The notes under the pieces: generated by a model
The model's input: the letters and a program-made list of their open reading frames with translations, nothing else
What the model was told of the DNA's origin: nothing
Database searches by the model: none
Made by a program: the position numbers and the translations under genes
Part shown: one piece after another, positions 1 through 7,397 of the stretch
How positions within the stretch are numbered: the stretch's first letter is position 1
Layout: each line of letters opens with the position of its first letter
Virus record (IMG/VR): IMGVR_UViG_3300044615_001433
Coordinates: 1 to 24,490 of that record
Strand: one strand, 5' to 3'
DNA: 24,490 nt
Origin: a virus

Positions 1-608
1 AGGTAAGAATTTATTAGAAGTCTAACTGACTCTACCCAGCCTTCACGAGTGTCTGGAATTTCGAACACCTGTTCTGGTTCTGTTGGGGCATAGATTGAGA
101 AATTCTTATCCTGTCCCACTGTATCAAACCCTACACCAATACCAAGCATTAGCGCATCCATAACCCAAGCAAACAGTGCTCCTGGATCATTCTTGTCAAG
201 GTCCTTTGTAGAAACCATTGCACAGTTTTGTAATGCTGCTGAGTTCTTCTTTTCCATAGTCATAGGAGTTCCAAATGCCCACATACCTCGTCCTGGTGGT
301 GTCCACTTTAATTCAAACATTCTTTGGAATGCTTCTTGTGCAGACTTTTGGGCTTTGTAGTCATTCCATGGCAAGCGGTTTTCTTTAGCATGATTCTTTT
401 GTACTGAATACATACCCTCGATTACACGACGACAAACTTCATGCCATCTTTCCTTAGTTCCATCTTCCTTCATGCGAGAATATGTACGAATAAAAGTAAT
501 TTCTCCAAGTGAATTTTCTGCTGCATCCTTAAACCCAAATGGGCTTTCTTGGTTCTTGTACTTTTCTACGAAGTCCTCTGGAAGTTTAAAACTAAAAAAA
601 TCTGACAT
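1..608 (-). CDS. Class II (B12-dependent) ribonucleoside-triphosphate reductase, N-terminal part
   Basis: The first 202 codons of a gene that runs off the left edge. The translation matches the monomeric, adenosylcobalamin-dependent ribonucleotide reductases (Lactobacillus RTPR type). Visible motifs are PPGRGMWAFGT (about residues 104-114), ALQNCAMVST with the expected active-site cysteine at about 129, LMLGIGVGFDTVG (153-165) and REGWVESVRLLINS (188-201). The enzyme makes deoxynucleotides for phage DNA synthesis in the cytoplasm and works with or without oxygen, but needs host or scavenged cobalamin. The ATG at 608 has an AAAGGA ribosome-binding site just upstream and a TGCTATACT promoter at 642-650, so it is probably transcribed separately from the gene before it. 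The catalytic C-terminal half is outside the window. Family assignment is confident; activity cannot be judged from this part. Confidence 0.9.
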   Translation of the reverse strand, partial: MSDFFSFKLPEDFVEKYKNQESPFGFKDAAENSLGEITFIRTYSRMKEDGTKERWHEVCRRVIEGMYSVQKNHAKENRLPWNDYKAQKSAQEAFQRMFELKWTPPGRGMWAFGTPMTMEKKNSAALQNCAMVSTKDLDKNDPGALFAWVMDALMLGIGVGFDTVGQDKNFSIYAPTEPEQVFEIPDTREGWVESVRLLINSY

Positions 609-641
609 GTGTTTCGTCCTTTCTAAAACGGAATAGTGTTA

Positions 642-650
642 AGTATAGCA
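642..650 (-). promoter_or_regulatory. Extended -10 promoter of the ribonucleotide reductase gene
   Basis: The minus strand reads TGCTATACT, an extended -10 (TGn plus five of six TATAAT matches). It lies about 33 bases before the start codon, giving a short leader that contains the AAAGGA site. An 8-bp inverted repeat (AGAGTTTT/AAAACTCT, 650-674) sits directly upstream of the -10. Confidence 0.6.
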
Positions 651-674
651 GAGTTTTAAAAAAAGCAAAACTCT
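650..674. repeat. Inverted repeat between genes
   Basis: A perfect 8-bp inverted repeat, AGAGTTTT (650-657) and AAAACTCT (667-674), with a 9-base A/T-rich loop. It lies between the gene ending at 698 and the reductase promoter. On the minus strand the T run is in the loop rather than after the stem, so it is a poor intrinsic terminator. Its place immediately upstream of the -10 would also suit an operator. Confidence 0.35.
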
Positions 675-697
675 ACCTAAAGTTACAGTTTATGGTT

Positions 698-1411
698 TTA
701 CTTAAAGTTTTTCTTTTGCCAAAACTTTAGTCTATAACCATTTTGAAAACTAGATCTAACCCTAGATCTTTGCTCTTCTACTTTTGATGCTGGGAAGTTT
801 TTGTCTAACTCCATTGCCCATTCTTCTCTTTTGAATGGAAAAACCTGATACATTGGGGTTCCTTGCTTTATAGTTCCCTTAAAATTCTTCTTAACTAAAA
901 ATGAAAGATGTCCATCAGTAAAGTAATTATCGGTATCTACAACCGCATCAATTGCCTTTAGAGGAGATGGGGGCTGGTGCATTGGAGTTGTGAAGAAAGT
1001 ACTATATCCCTCATCTGTCTGAACCATCCATGTAGGGTGTATTCTTAATATTTTGTTGCAATATATTTCTTTGTCTATTGGCAAGTGAGAAACTTGCTCT
1101 TCTATATGTTCACTAATTAATGCGCTACGGTATTTATCCATATGAATAGGTAATTGTATATTCATATTTCCATCAGTTGTATCTATATAGATATCGCATG
1201 GAACTTTTAATATATACCCCATTGACATTGCATCAAAAAAGGCTTGACATTTTTTTACAGTAAGTCTCATTATTCCTCTATCAGGGATATCGCTTCCTGA
1301 TATTGCTGGTTGATCTTTGTACCAGTTAGGAACATTTTTTGTTCCTGGCTCTGGTTCTGGAACAACATTTGCCAATCCTGGATACATTTGTAAAAATCTA
1401 ATAGTGTTCAT
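698..1411 (-). CDS. Phage protein of unknown function, DUF6065-like
   Basis: A 237-residue soluble protein with no signal peptide or membrane segment. From memory it resembles a family of phage and marine-virus proteins (DUF6065). Features recalled for that family and seen here are an early NVPNWYKDQP segment, RLTVKKCQAFFDAMSMGY near residue 55, HPTWMVQTDEGYSTFFTTP near the middle, a VDTDNYF segment and a C-terminal GTPMYQVFPFKREEW. Its biochemical role is not known. The ATG at 1411 has a GAAAGG ribosome-binding site and its own TGCTATAAT promoter (1433-1441). It sits between a GNAT/hypothetical gene pair and the ribonucleotide reductase, at the border of tail and metabolic genes. The family name is moderately sure; function is open. 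Confidence 0.55.
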   Translation of the reverse strand: MNTIRFLQMYPGLANVVPEPEPGTKNVPNWYKDQPAISGSDIPDRGIMRLTVKKCQAFFDAMSMGYILKVPCDIYIDTTDGNMNIQLPIHMDKYRSALISEHIEEQVSHLPIDKEIYCNKILRIHPTWMVQTDEGYSTFFTTPMHQPPSPLKAIDAVVDTDNYFTDGHLSFLVKKNFKGTIKQGTPMYQVFPFKREEWAMELDKNFPASKVEEQRSRVRSSFQNGYRLKFWQKKNFK

Positions 1412-1432
1412 ATAAGCCTTTCGTTATTATTA

Positions 1433-1441
1433 ATTATAGCA
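1433..1441 (-). promoter_or_regulatory. Extended -10 promoter TGCTATAAT
   Basis: A perfect TATAAT with TGn on the minus strand, 21 bases before the ATG at 1411. The predicted leader of about 14 bases holds the GAAAGG ribosome-binding site. The motif follows closely on the stop codon of the gene ending at 1444. Confidence 0.65.
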
Positions 1442-1443
1442 TA

Positions 1444-1860
1444 TTAAAGGTTTTGCCAGGTTTCTGAATCCTGCATCTCAAGCATGTAACCTGGAGCAAC
1501 ATAGAAATGCATTATCTTTTGATCATGCTCTACTATTGTTGAATTATCAGTACCGCCAGAGATTATCAAAAAACTGTTTCTTTCTGGATTTACAGTAACG
1601 AGATTATCCTGTAAGTGTATATTTTCAATAATAAAGCCAGTTTTACCTGAATAAATCTTTCCATAAAAGCAAAGATATTTTTTTAAGCCTGAAGTAAATC
1701 TTACGCCGTTGTTTTTACGTAGAACATCTTCATTAGAAAATAATAATTTGTAGTCTTGTTTTTCATAGTTTATGTTGTTTTCTTTGCACATAAAAATTAC
1801 TTGATCTTTTATTGAATTCAAAATGTTTTCTTCTATATTAGAAAGTTTATAAATGATCAT
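1444..1860 (-). CDS. Hypothetical phage protein, possibly a cupin-like fold
   Basis: A 138-residue protein that I do not recognise. The N-terminal half is charged (IEENILNSIKDQ, KENNINYEKQDY). The C-terminal half reads as short alternating beta-strands, with a histidine-bearing GTDNSTIVEHDQKIMHFYVAP segment that would fit a small double-stranded beta-helix (cupin or oxygenase type). That is only an impression from strand pattern. Its ATG overlaps the stop of the upstream GNAT-like gene by four bases (ATGA), so the two are almost certainly translationally coupled. It is the last gene of the unit that starts at 3884. Confidence 0.6.
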   Translation of the reverse strand: MIIYKLSNIEENILNSIKDQVIFMCKENNINYEKQDYKLLFSNEDVLRKNNGVRFTSGLKKYLCFYGKIYSGKTGFIIENIHLQDNLVTVNPERNSFLIISGGTDNSTIVEHDQKIMHFYVAPGYMLEMQDSETWQNL

Positions 1861-2363
1861 CTTGAAACTCTTTTACCAAAAAATACATATGGATAGGCTG
1901 GCTGATCAAAAAAGTCTTCTCTTAGATCTATTGCTTGTTCCACAGACGTATTCTTTACATGATTAGTTTTAAAAGCAGAGGAATACATTTTGTTGCCAAT
2001 TTCAGACCCATATTCATGAACAAGTGTTTTATGAAATAAATGCTTTAAAACTTTTGATCCGTAGTATAAAGATGTTTTACCAATACCCTTCATTCTAAAA
2101 ATTGGTGATACGGACATTCTATCTGTTAGAATATTTCCTATATCATCTTCTTTTTTCCATGTGGCATATACATCTGGGTAGTCATTTAAAATATGATCTC
2201 CAACACATACAGATCCAGTTGGATATTTGTCATTAAAATAAACACAGGCAATTCCGTCTAAAGTTTTATGGTTTTCAAAAAATACATAATAAAACCAAGA
2301 TCCCTCAAGTTCTTTAGGATATGTGAGTTCCTTAAAACTTGAGGTATCTAGGACCTTAATCAT
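1857..2363 (-). CDS. GNAT-like N-acetyltransferase
   Basis: A 168-residue protein. The stretch SVSPIFRMKGIGK followed by a helix (TSLYYGSKVLKHL) matches motif A of the GCN5-related acetyltransferases, where the R-x-x-G-x-G loop binds the pyrophosphate of acetyl-CoA. The preceding strands (GSWFYYVFFENHKTLDGIACVYF) fit the usual GNAT N-terminal sheet. The substrate is unknown. In this context an amino group on a host or phage surface sugar, or on a protein, is possible. The start lies only six bases beyond the stop of the Hint-like tail gene, and its end overlaps the next gene by four bases, so all three look like one unit. GNAT assignment rests on one motif and is moderate. Confidence 0.6.
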   Translation of the reverse strand: MIKVLDTSSFKELTYPKELEGSWFYYVFFENHKTLDGIACVYFNDKYPTGSVCVGDHILNDYPDVYATWKKEDDIGNILTDRMSVSPIFRMKGIGKTSLYYGSKVLKHLFHKTLVHEYGSEIGNKMYSSAFKTNHVKNTSVEQAIDLREDFFDQPAYPYVFFGKRVSR

Positions 2364-2369
2364 TGTAGA

Positions 2370-3884
2370 TTATTCTTCTGTTTGATATCCGTCGTAAACC
2401 AAGAAATGATCTGTGTAGAACATATCATAAGGTTCACAGTTGATAGATACAACTTGATGAGGAAGGTAAGAGATAATTAACTCAGTAATAGGTACCCAAG
2501 AGTTATTGTCTGTTGACCAGAGTTCATCTGTTTCTAATAGATCAATAGATGCAATCATCTTGGCTATACCGTCTCTTTTTACGAGCATGTAGTGAGACCC
2601 TGAATAGAACTCACCATTTATAGACACAGACTCTTGTGCTGTTGATGTTCCTATATGCATGATCGTTGTTTCTTTATCAGGGAACATAGAAAGATCTTGT
2701 GGATCCCCTTCCCAATTCTGAACATCTTGCATTGTAAAGTTCGTCCCTAGTCCAGGAACCTCTGTAGAAACAAGAACATCTCCTACTTGAAGATTAGATG
2801 CTTGAGTGTATCCGTTTGTAGTTAAGATTAATGTATTTACACTCACAGACTTTGGACCAGATGGCGTAAATCCATAAGCACCGAATGCTCCGAATGCTCC
2901 GAAGGCACCGAATGCACCGAATGCTCCGAAGGCACCGAATGCACCGAATGCACCGAATGCACCGAATGCACCGAAGGCTCCGAATGCACCGAATGCACCG
3001 AAGGCTCCGAAGGCACCGAATGGTGGCGGAGGACATGTAAATGATTCTGCTCCTGTACATGAGTTTACGTAAATAGCAACTGATGCTCCACAAGAACCAC
3101 GATACTCGGTATAAGCATAATTATTTGTGCATGCGACTGGCACTGGCACTGGTACTGGCTGTGGTACTGGCACGGGAATTGGTTGTGGCACTGGCTGTGG
3201 TACTGGCTGTGGCACTGGTACTGGCTGTGGTACTGGCACTGGCTGTGGCAGAGGAACAAATCCAAATGGTGTAAAACCAAATGGAACAAATGAGAATGCT
3301 GTTGTAACGCTTCCTGATGAAGACGATGTTCCAGAACTTCCATTTTGGTTATCTGCACGAACTGTGTATGTTTGTGATGAACCCATTTCTTGACCTACAC
3401 CTACTGATGTAGAAGATGTGTTTCCACTCTTTCCATCGCTAGATGCCCAGAAATAGTTTGTTATTGCTTTTCCACCATTTGCTGGTGCTGACCAGGAAAC
3501 GTTGTCTTGACCGACCTGAGTTGATGCACTTGGTGCAGATGGTGTTGCTGGAACTGTTGTTATAGGTACAGGTAGTGAAGGCACTGATGCTGGGGAAGTT
3601 CCTGAAGCATTTGTTGCTGTTACAGTAAATGTTGCAGTTGCTCCTGATGCAATTCCAGGTACAACAATTGGAGAAGATAGACCTGTGGCTATTTGTCCTG
3701 TACTTGATGTTGCTGTGTATGACGAAGCAGCAGGAGAATCTGCTGGTAGTTCAAAAGCAACTGATGCTGCTCCGTTGTTGAATGGACGATTTGTTCCTAC
3801 GTCTGTTGCAACAACATTAATTGGTGCCTTTGGTTCTAAGAAGTCGTTTGCCGACTGACTCATTCTACCTGCTTGCTTTGACAT
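2370..3884 (-). CDS. Tail protein with two Ig/FN3-like domains, Pro-rich stalk, Cys module, GAF repeats and Hint-like C-terminus
   Basis: A 504-residue modular protein. Residues about 18-108 and 109-200 are two beta-sandwich (FN3/Ig-like) domains; the second has the typical APSASTQVGQDNVSWSAP and YTVRADNQNGSS strands. Next come a Pro-Val-Gln stalk (about 210-252), one cysteine module (CTNNYAYTEYRGSCG through FTCP, about 254-288) and about 15 Gly-Ala-Phe triplets. The C-terminal 160 residues (345-504) resemble a Hint domain: TLILTTNGYTQASNLQVGDVLV, an SGSHYMLVKRDG block with H431, and VVSINCEPYDMFYTDHFLVYDG with H493. The usual N-terminal Cys/Ser nucleophile and C-terminal Asn are not evident, so it may be structural rather than self-splicing. 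The ATG at 3884 has a GGGAGA site and a TATAAT overlapping the upstream stop. Likely displayed on the tail. Confidence 0.75.
   Translation of the reverse strand: MSKQAGRMSQSANDFLEPKAPINVVATDVGTNRPFNNGAASVAFELPADSPAASSYTATSSTGQIATGLSSPIVVPGIASGATATFTVTATNASGTSPASVPSLPVPITTVPATPSAPSASTQVGQDNVSWSAPANGGKAITNYFWASSDGKSGNTSSTSVGVGQEMGSSQTYTVRADNQNGSSGTSSSSGSVTTAFSFVPFGFTPFGFVPLPQPVPVPQPVPVPQPVPQPVPQPIPVPVPQPVPVPVPVACTNNYAYTEYRGSCGASVAIYVNSCTGAESFTCPPPPFGAFGAFGAFGAFGAFGAFGAFGAFGAFGAFGAFGAFGAFGAFGAFGAYGFTPSGPKSVSVNTLILTTNGYTQASNLQVGDVLVSTEVPGLGTNFTMQDVQNWEGDPQDLSMFPDKETTIMHIGTSTAQESVSINGEFYSGSHYMLVKRDGIAKMIASIDLLETDELWSTDNNSWVPITELIISYLPHQVVSINCEPYDMFYTDHFLVYDGYQTEE
2881..3024 (-). repeat. Nine-base tandem repeat encoding (Gly-Ala-Phe)n
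   Basis: Sixteen consecutive 9-base units of the plus-strand form CCGAANGCN, in frame with the minus-strand tail gene, encoding about 15 GAF triplets. Third positions vary (T, G or A), so the peptide appears to be under selection rather than only recently slipped. Glycine, alanine and phenylalanine alone suggest a hydrophobic, silk-like or elastic segment. Confidence 0.85.
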
Positions 3885-3906
3885 ATTTATTCTCCCTTAA
3901 TTTTGT

Positions 3907-3912
3907 ATTATA
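3907..3912 (-). promoter_or_regulatory. -10 element TATAAT overlapping a stop codon
   Basis: The minus strand reads GCAGTATAATAC. The TAA inside TATAAT is the stop codon of the fibre gene ending at 3908. The element lies 22 bases before the ATG at 3884, and a GGGAGA ribosome-binding site fits in the short leader. TGn is absent here. Confidence 0.5.
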
Positions 3913-5923
3913 CTGCTAAGTCTCCGAAGATCAACCAACCAGAGGCAGTCTTCATTGCTGTTACAACTGAGTTTGTAGTTCTAAACTTTCTTCCTGGTGT
4001 TCCAACTACTCCATTAGCGTCAGAGAACTGGGCTCCTGTGCCTGATGCCTGGTAGAAGTCAATTGACTGTCCAGTTGAGTATCCTGTTGCAGGAAGAGTG
4101 ATTGTGACTGCTCCAGTTAGTGGAACAAACTTGTCTGCTTCTCCTGCTGCTAATGTTGCATTTGATGAGATTGCTGTTGCAAATGTTGTTACAGATGGAA
4201 CTCCCAACTTTGTTTGAGTACCGTCTGAGAAGACTATACCAGATGAAGGAGTTACGGTTGTTGCTTCAAGTGCTCCAACCTGTAGTGCATCAAGTGATCC
4301 CTCTGTAAAGTCTACTGTTGTTGAAGGTTCTGTTGTAACTCCCTTAAACAACTTCCACTTGTCTGCAGAAACATCTCTTACGATACCTGAGTGCTTGTTT
4401 GCACCATCATTGTATCCAACCACAATACCTAGGTCAACTGTATTTGCTGCATTTTGGTGAGCAAGTTGGACCAGGTTATCTTCGATTGTGATAGATGTTG
4501 CAGATGCGCTAAACTGTGTACCGTTAACTGTTAGGTTTCCGTCAACAACAACGTTTCCGTCAACTTCCATGTTACCTGTAAATGTTTGGTTTGCTGCATT
4601 CTTGTATGCTAACTGTGAGGTATCTGAAATACCATGAACATCGGTAGTATCTGAATTGTGTGTTGATACAGCGCTGTCTGCATATGTCTTAGTTGCGACT
4701 GTGCTGTCAATATCAAATTCTTCTGTTTCAAGGTTCCAGTCAATTCCTACACCTGCAAGTGCTGACTGATCTACTGTCACACCTGTAATAGCGTTAGAAA
4801 GTTCTGTTTGAGTTACCAAGACTGTTGTGTCTGGGATACCGTGAACATTTTCTGTTAATAGGTTGTGGTCTGAAATCTTTGTATCTGCTGCAGTTGCTGC
4901 ATCTGCAATAGCCTCAGTCTTTGCTGTGCCAATCGCTGTAGCCTGTGCAGTTGATACTGGTTTGTCTACATCTGCTGTATTATCTACATTTGTGAGACCT
5001 GCTGTAACTATTCCGATTGCAGTTGAAATCTTTGCATCTGCTTCTGTTCCAGCCTCAGAAATTGCTTCACTCTTTGCTGTTGCTACATTTCCTGTAGTTG
5101 CTAGAAGGGATGTATCTGCAATTCCGTGTACGCCTAGAGTAGTTGAGTTATGGGAAGTTATTGCGTCTGAAACATCTGAAAGTAGAGCAAGGTTTGCTGT
5201 ATCTTCGATTCCGTGTACGCCTGTTGTGCTTGAGTTGTGAGACCCAATTGAATCTGAAACATCTGAAAGTAAAGCAAGATCATTTGTGTCAGCAATTCCG
5301 TGTACATTTAAAGTACTTGAATTGAAGTCAGTAATCTTTGCATCTGTGATGTCTCCTGCTTCTTCAATCGCTGCATCAATTGCTTCTTGCTTTGCTGTTG
5401 ATACGTTTGTAAGAGTTGCAAGAAGTGCTGTGTTAGCAATTCCATGAACACCTAATGTCTGTAGATTGTGATCAGAAACTGCCGTGTCTGCATAACTTTT
5501 TGTTGCAAGGTTTGCTGTGTCTGCAATTCCATGTACATTTGTTGTTTTGTCTTTGTGAGTTTCTAAAGCACCTGATATAGTGTTACTTACCTGGGTAATT
5601 GATGCTGCTCCTTCTAAAACTACTAGGTCAACTCTTGCATTTGTTGCAAGCGCTGCCAAGAAATCAGGATTGTCTCCTAGTGCGTCTGCAATTTCTGATA
5701 AAGTATTCAGAGACTCTGGAGACATTCCTACAACTGAATCAATGGCTGCCTGAAGTTCTGTTGCGTTAGCAAAATATACTAATTGGGACCATGTAGATGT
5801 TCCGTTACCCATCTTAAACTTGCTGGTATCAGTTTCAAAACCGATTTCACCTGCTGCTAAAACTGGGTTTGCTGCCGTCCATTGGGCTGCTAATCCTCTA
5901 CGCTGTTGCATTCTAGTTGCCAT
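3908..5923 (-). CDS. Tail fibre protein with Mtd-type N-terminus and seven VHGI modules
   Basis: A 671-residue structural protein. Residues 1-50 (QQRRGLAAQWTAANPVLAAGEIGFETDT, then KFKMGNGTSTW) match the N-terminal domain of the phage major tropism determinant family, which anchors fibres to the baseplate. About residues 110-420 hold seven variants of a module H-N-x-x-T-x-x-VHGI-x-D-T-x-x-LA joined by Ala-rich helices. The C-terminal third carries GNLTVNGT, SITIEDNLVQLA and VDLGIVVGYNDG motifs that are common in phage fibre proteins, ending in a compact beta domain (TGQSIDFYQASGTGAQF to the terminal GDLAV). The ATG at 5923 has a strong AGAAGGAGA site. A GVGIDWN segment is shared with the fibre gene ending at 16678. 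Probably a trimeric fibre involved in receptor contact. Confidence 0.8.
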   Translation of the reverse strand: MATRMQQRRGLAAQWTAANPVLAAGEIGFETDTSKFKMGNGTSTWSQLVYFANATELQAAIDSVVGMSPESLNTLSEIADALGDNPDFLAALATNARVDLVVLEGAASITQVSNTISGALETHKDKTTNVHGIADTANLATKSYADTAVSDHNLQTLGVHGIANTALLATLTNVSTAKQEAIDAAIEEAGDITDAKITDFNSSTLNVHGIADTNDLALLSDVSDSIGSHNSSTTGVHGIEDTANLALLSDVSDAITSHNSTTLGVHGIADTSLLATTGNVATAKSEAISEAGTEADAKISTAIGIVTAGLTNVDNTADVDKPVSTAQATAIGTAKTEAIADAATAADTKISDHNLLTENVHGIPDTTVLVTQTELSNAITGVTVDQSALAGVGIDWNLETEEFDIDSTVATKTYADSAVSTHNSDTTDVHGISDTSQLAYKNAANQTFTGNMEVDGNVVVDGNLTVNGTQFSASATSITIEDNLVQLAHQNAANTVDLGIVVGYNDGANKHSGIVRDVSADKWKLFKGVTTEPSTTVDFTEGSLDALQVGALEATTVTPSSGIVFSDGTQTKLGVPSVTTFATAISSNATLAAGEADKFVPLTGAVTITLPATGYSTGQSIDFYQASGTGAQFSDANGVVGTPGRKFRTTNSVVTAMKTASGWLIFGDLAV

Positions 5924-5983
5924 TTATTTATCTCCTTCTGTACGGTTTGCGTACACTTTCTTTTTTGTATTTAAATTTTTCAT
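5924..5983 (-). CDS. Possible 19-residue micro-ORF between two tail genes
   Basis: An open frame starting MKNLNTKKKV and ending TEGDK that exactly fills the gap between two tail genes. Its ATG follows the upstream stop after one base (TAATATG), and its TAA touches the ATG of the next gene. A GGTGGAG stretch lies at ribosome-binding distance upstream. Its last codons contain the strong AGAAGGAGA site of the next gene, so it could act as a translational coupler rather than make a functional peptide. The product is very basic at its N-terminus. There is no evidence of expression. Confidence 0.35.
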   Translation of the reverse strand: MKNLNTKKKVYANRTEGDK

Positions 5984-5984
5984 A

Positions 5985-7343
5985 TTACACTCCACCGCCA
6001 TCTAGCACTAGGTTAAGAGAAGCGATATCTTGTATTGCTGCCTTAACAAATGCTGTTGTAGCCACCTGTGTTGTGTCAGTTCCAACTTCAGCAGTAGGGG
6101 CTAAAGGTGTTCCTGTAAATGTTGGAGACTGTGCTGGTGCGATGTCAAAGAAAACTGATCCATCGTTTGTAAACTGCCACTTATCTGCAGTCTCGTTCCA
6201 GCGAACCTGAACATTTGCCTCATCTCCACGAATAACTCTTATTCCAGAGTTTTCAGTTGGATTTCCACTTGTAAAATTGCTATTTAAGTCAATGAGGTTA
6301 TCAGCCAGAGAAATTGTCTCGCTGTTGATTGTTGTAACTGTTCCGCCAACTGATAGGTTGCCAGTAACTGTAAGGTTTCCGCCTACTTCTGCGTTATCAT
6401 TTACGTAAACCTTTCCAGTTCCGTTACCTGACAAAGACAGATCTGTATTTGTTGTCTTGCTTGTAACTGTATCAGACTTTAGTCCATTGCTGAATGTCAC
6501 TCCGTTACCGTCAGCGCTTGAGAAATTAGCGCCTGCTTCTACAACTACTGGTCCCTTTATATTAATAGAACCAGTTCCTGTTGGATCAAATTCAATATTA
6601 CCGCTTCCGCTTGTTCGTAGTCCTAGGTTTTCATTAATGTCTGCTGAAACAACGATTGCTCCTGATTCATCCTGAAGAACCTTCTGTCCGTTAACATACA
6701 GAGATCCTGGACCAACATAAATATCTTTCCACATATTTGTAGGAGATCCTAGGTCGTATGTGTTGTCTTCAGAAGGAACAATATTTCCGCCTGCTGTTAC
6801 TGTAGGCAGAACCACTGTTCCAGTAAATGTTGGAGAAGCCTTTGGAGCCTTTAGGTCAAGTGCTGTATTGCGAGCACTTGTTTCTGCTGCTACCTTTGCA
6901 GTAGCGTCTGCTGCTGCCGTAGCCTCTGCTGCTGCTTGAGCGGCGTTAGCCTTGGTAGTAGCATCTGCTGCTGCTGTTGCTTCTGCACCTGACTTAGCGG
7001 TGTTTGCCTTGGTTGTGGCATCTGCTGAGGCTGCAGAAATTGCTTCTGTCTTAGCAGTTGCAATATTTGTATTTACTGTAGCAAAAAAGTTTGCGTCGTC
7101 GCCAACTGCTGCTGCGAGTTCGTTTAGAGTATCTAGGAGACCTGGAGCACCATCAATAAGTTCTTCAATTGCTGCTGCTGCGTCTGCTGTAAAGTATGTC
7201 AGAGTGGCCCAACGATTTGTTCCATCACCAATCTTAAACTTGTTAGTATCAATTTCAAAACCTATTTCTCCAGGTGATAAAATTGGATTTGCTGATGTCC
7301 ACTGCGCTGCAGTGCCTCTTCGCTGTTGTTGTCTTACTGCCAT
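5985..7343 (-). CDS. Tail fibre protein with Mtd-type N-terminus and C-terminal fibre repeat
   Basis: A 452-residue protein. Its N-terminus (QQQRRGTAAQWTSANPILSP, then GEIGFEIDTNKFKIGDGTNRW) is a close paralogue of that of the adjacent 671-residue fibre. A GAPGLLDTLNELAAAVGD helix and an Ala/Thr-rich coiled coil with repeated ADATTKANAAQAAAEATA follow (about 60-160). The C-terminus holds GNLTVTGNLSVGGTVTTIN, SLADNLIDLNSNF and a phage fibre repeat of the SPTFTGTPLAPTA...TTQVATTAFV type. The assembly is probably a trimeric coiled-coil shaft tipped by beta structure. The ATG at 7343 has an excellent AGGAGG site. Its promoter TGTTATAAT (7381-7389) gives a leader of about 30 bases holding a small hairpin. 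The two Mtd-type genes probably arose by duplication and then diverged in the shaft and tip. Confidence 0.8.
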   Translation of the reverse strand: MAVRQQQRRGTAAQWTSANPILSPGEIGFEIDTNKFKIGDGTNRWATLTYFTADAAAAIEELIDGAPGLLDTLNELAAAVGDDANFFATVNTNIATAKTEAISAASADATTKANTAKSGAEATAAADATTKANAAQAAAEATAAADATAKVAAETSARNTALDLKAPKASPTFTGTVVLPTVTAGGNIVPSEDNTYDLGSPTNMWKDIYVGPGSLYVNGQKVLQDESGAIVVSADINENLGLRTSGSGNIEFDPTGTGSINIKGPVVVEAGANFSSADGNGVTFSNGLKSDTVTSKTTNTDLSLSGNGTGKVYVNDNAEVGGNLTVTGNLSVGGTVTTINSETISLADNLIDLNSNFTSGNPTENSGIRVIRGDEANVQVRWNETADKWQFTNDGSVFFDIAPAQSPTFTGTPLAPTAEVGTDTTQVATTAFVKAAIQDIASLNLVLDGGGV

Positions 7344-7357
7344 TTAATTGCCTCCTA

Positions 7358-7372
7358 ATGGGTGCTGCCCAT
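7358..7372 (-). promoter_or_regulatory. Leader hairpin next to a ribosome-binding site
   Basis: ATGGG and CCCAT form a 5-bp stem with a 5-base loop, ending two bases before the AGGAGG site (7351-7356) of the gene starting at 7343. The hairpin lies in the predicted leader. It could protect the message end or tune initiation. It has no T run and is not a terminator. Confidence 0.35.
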
Positions 7373-7380
7373 ATTGTCTT

Positions 7381-7389
7381 ATTATAACA
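7381..7389 (-). promoter_or_regulatory. Extended -10 promoter TGTTATAAT
   Basis: A perfect extended -10 on the minus strand, 37 bases before the ATG at 7343 and just after the stop of the preceding gene at 7398. It is one of the recurring TGnTATAAT elements of this window. Confidence 0.65.
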
Positions 7390-7397
7390 TCCAATTT

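Noticed and set aside
2881-3252. Long open frames on the plus strand across the GAF and Pro-rich repeats
   Set aside because: They are frames created by the repeat periodicity; they give Gly-Thr or Leu-Ala-Val runs with no start signals, and the minus frame has domains on both sides.
6952-7347. Ala/Val/Ser-rich plus-strand open frames opposite the fibre genes (also near 4863-5240 and 9489-9962)
   Set aside because: They mirror the Ala-rich coiled coils on the minus strand and lack ribosome-binding sites and recognisable motifs.
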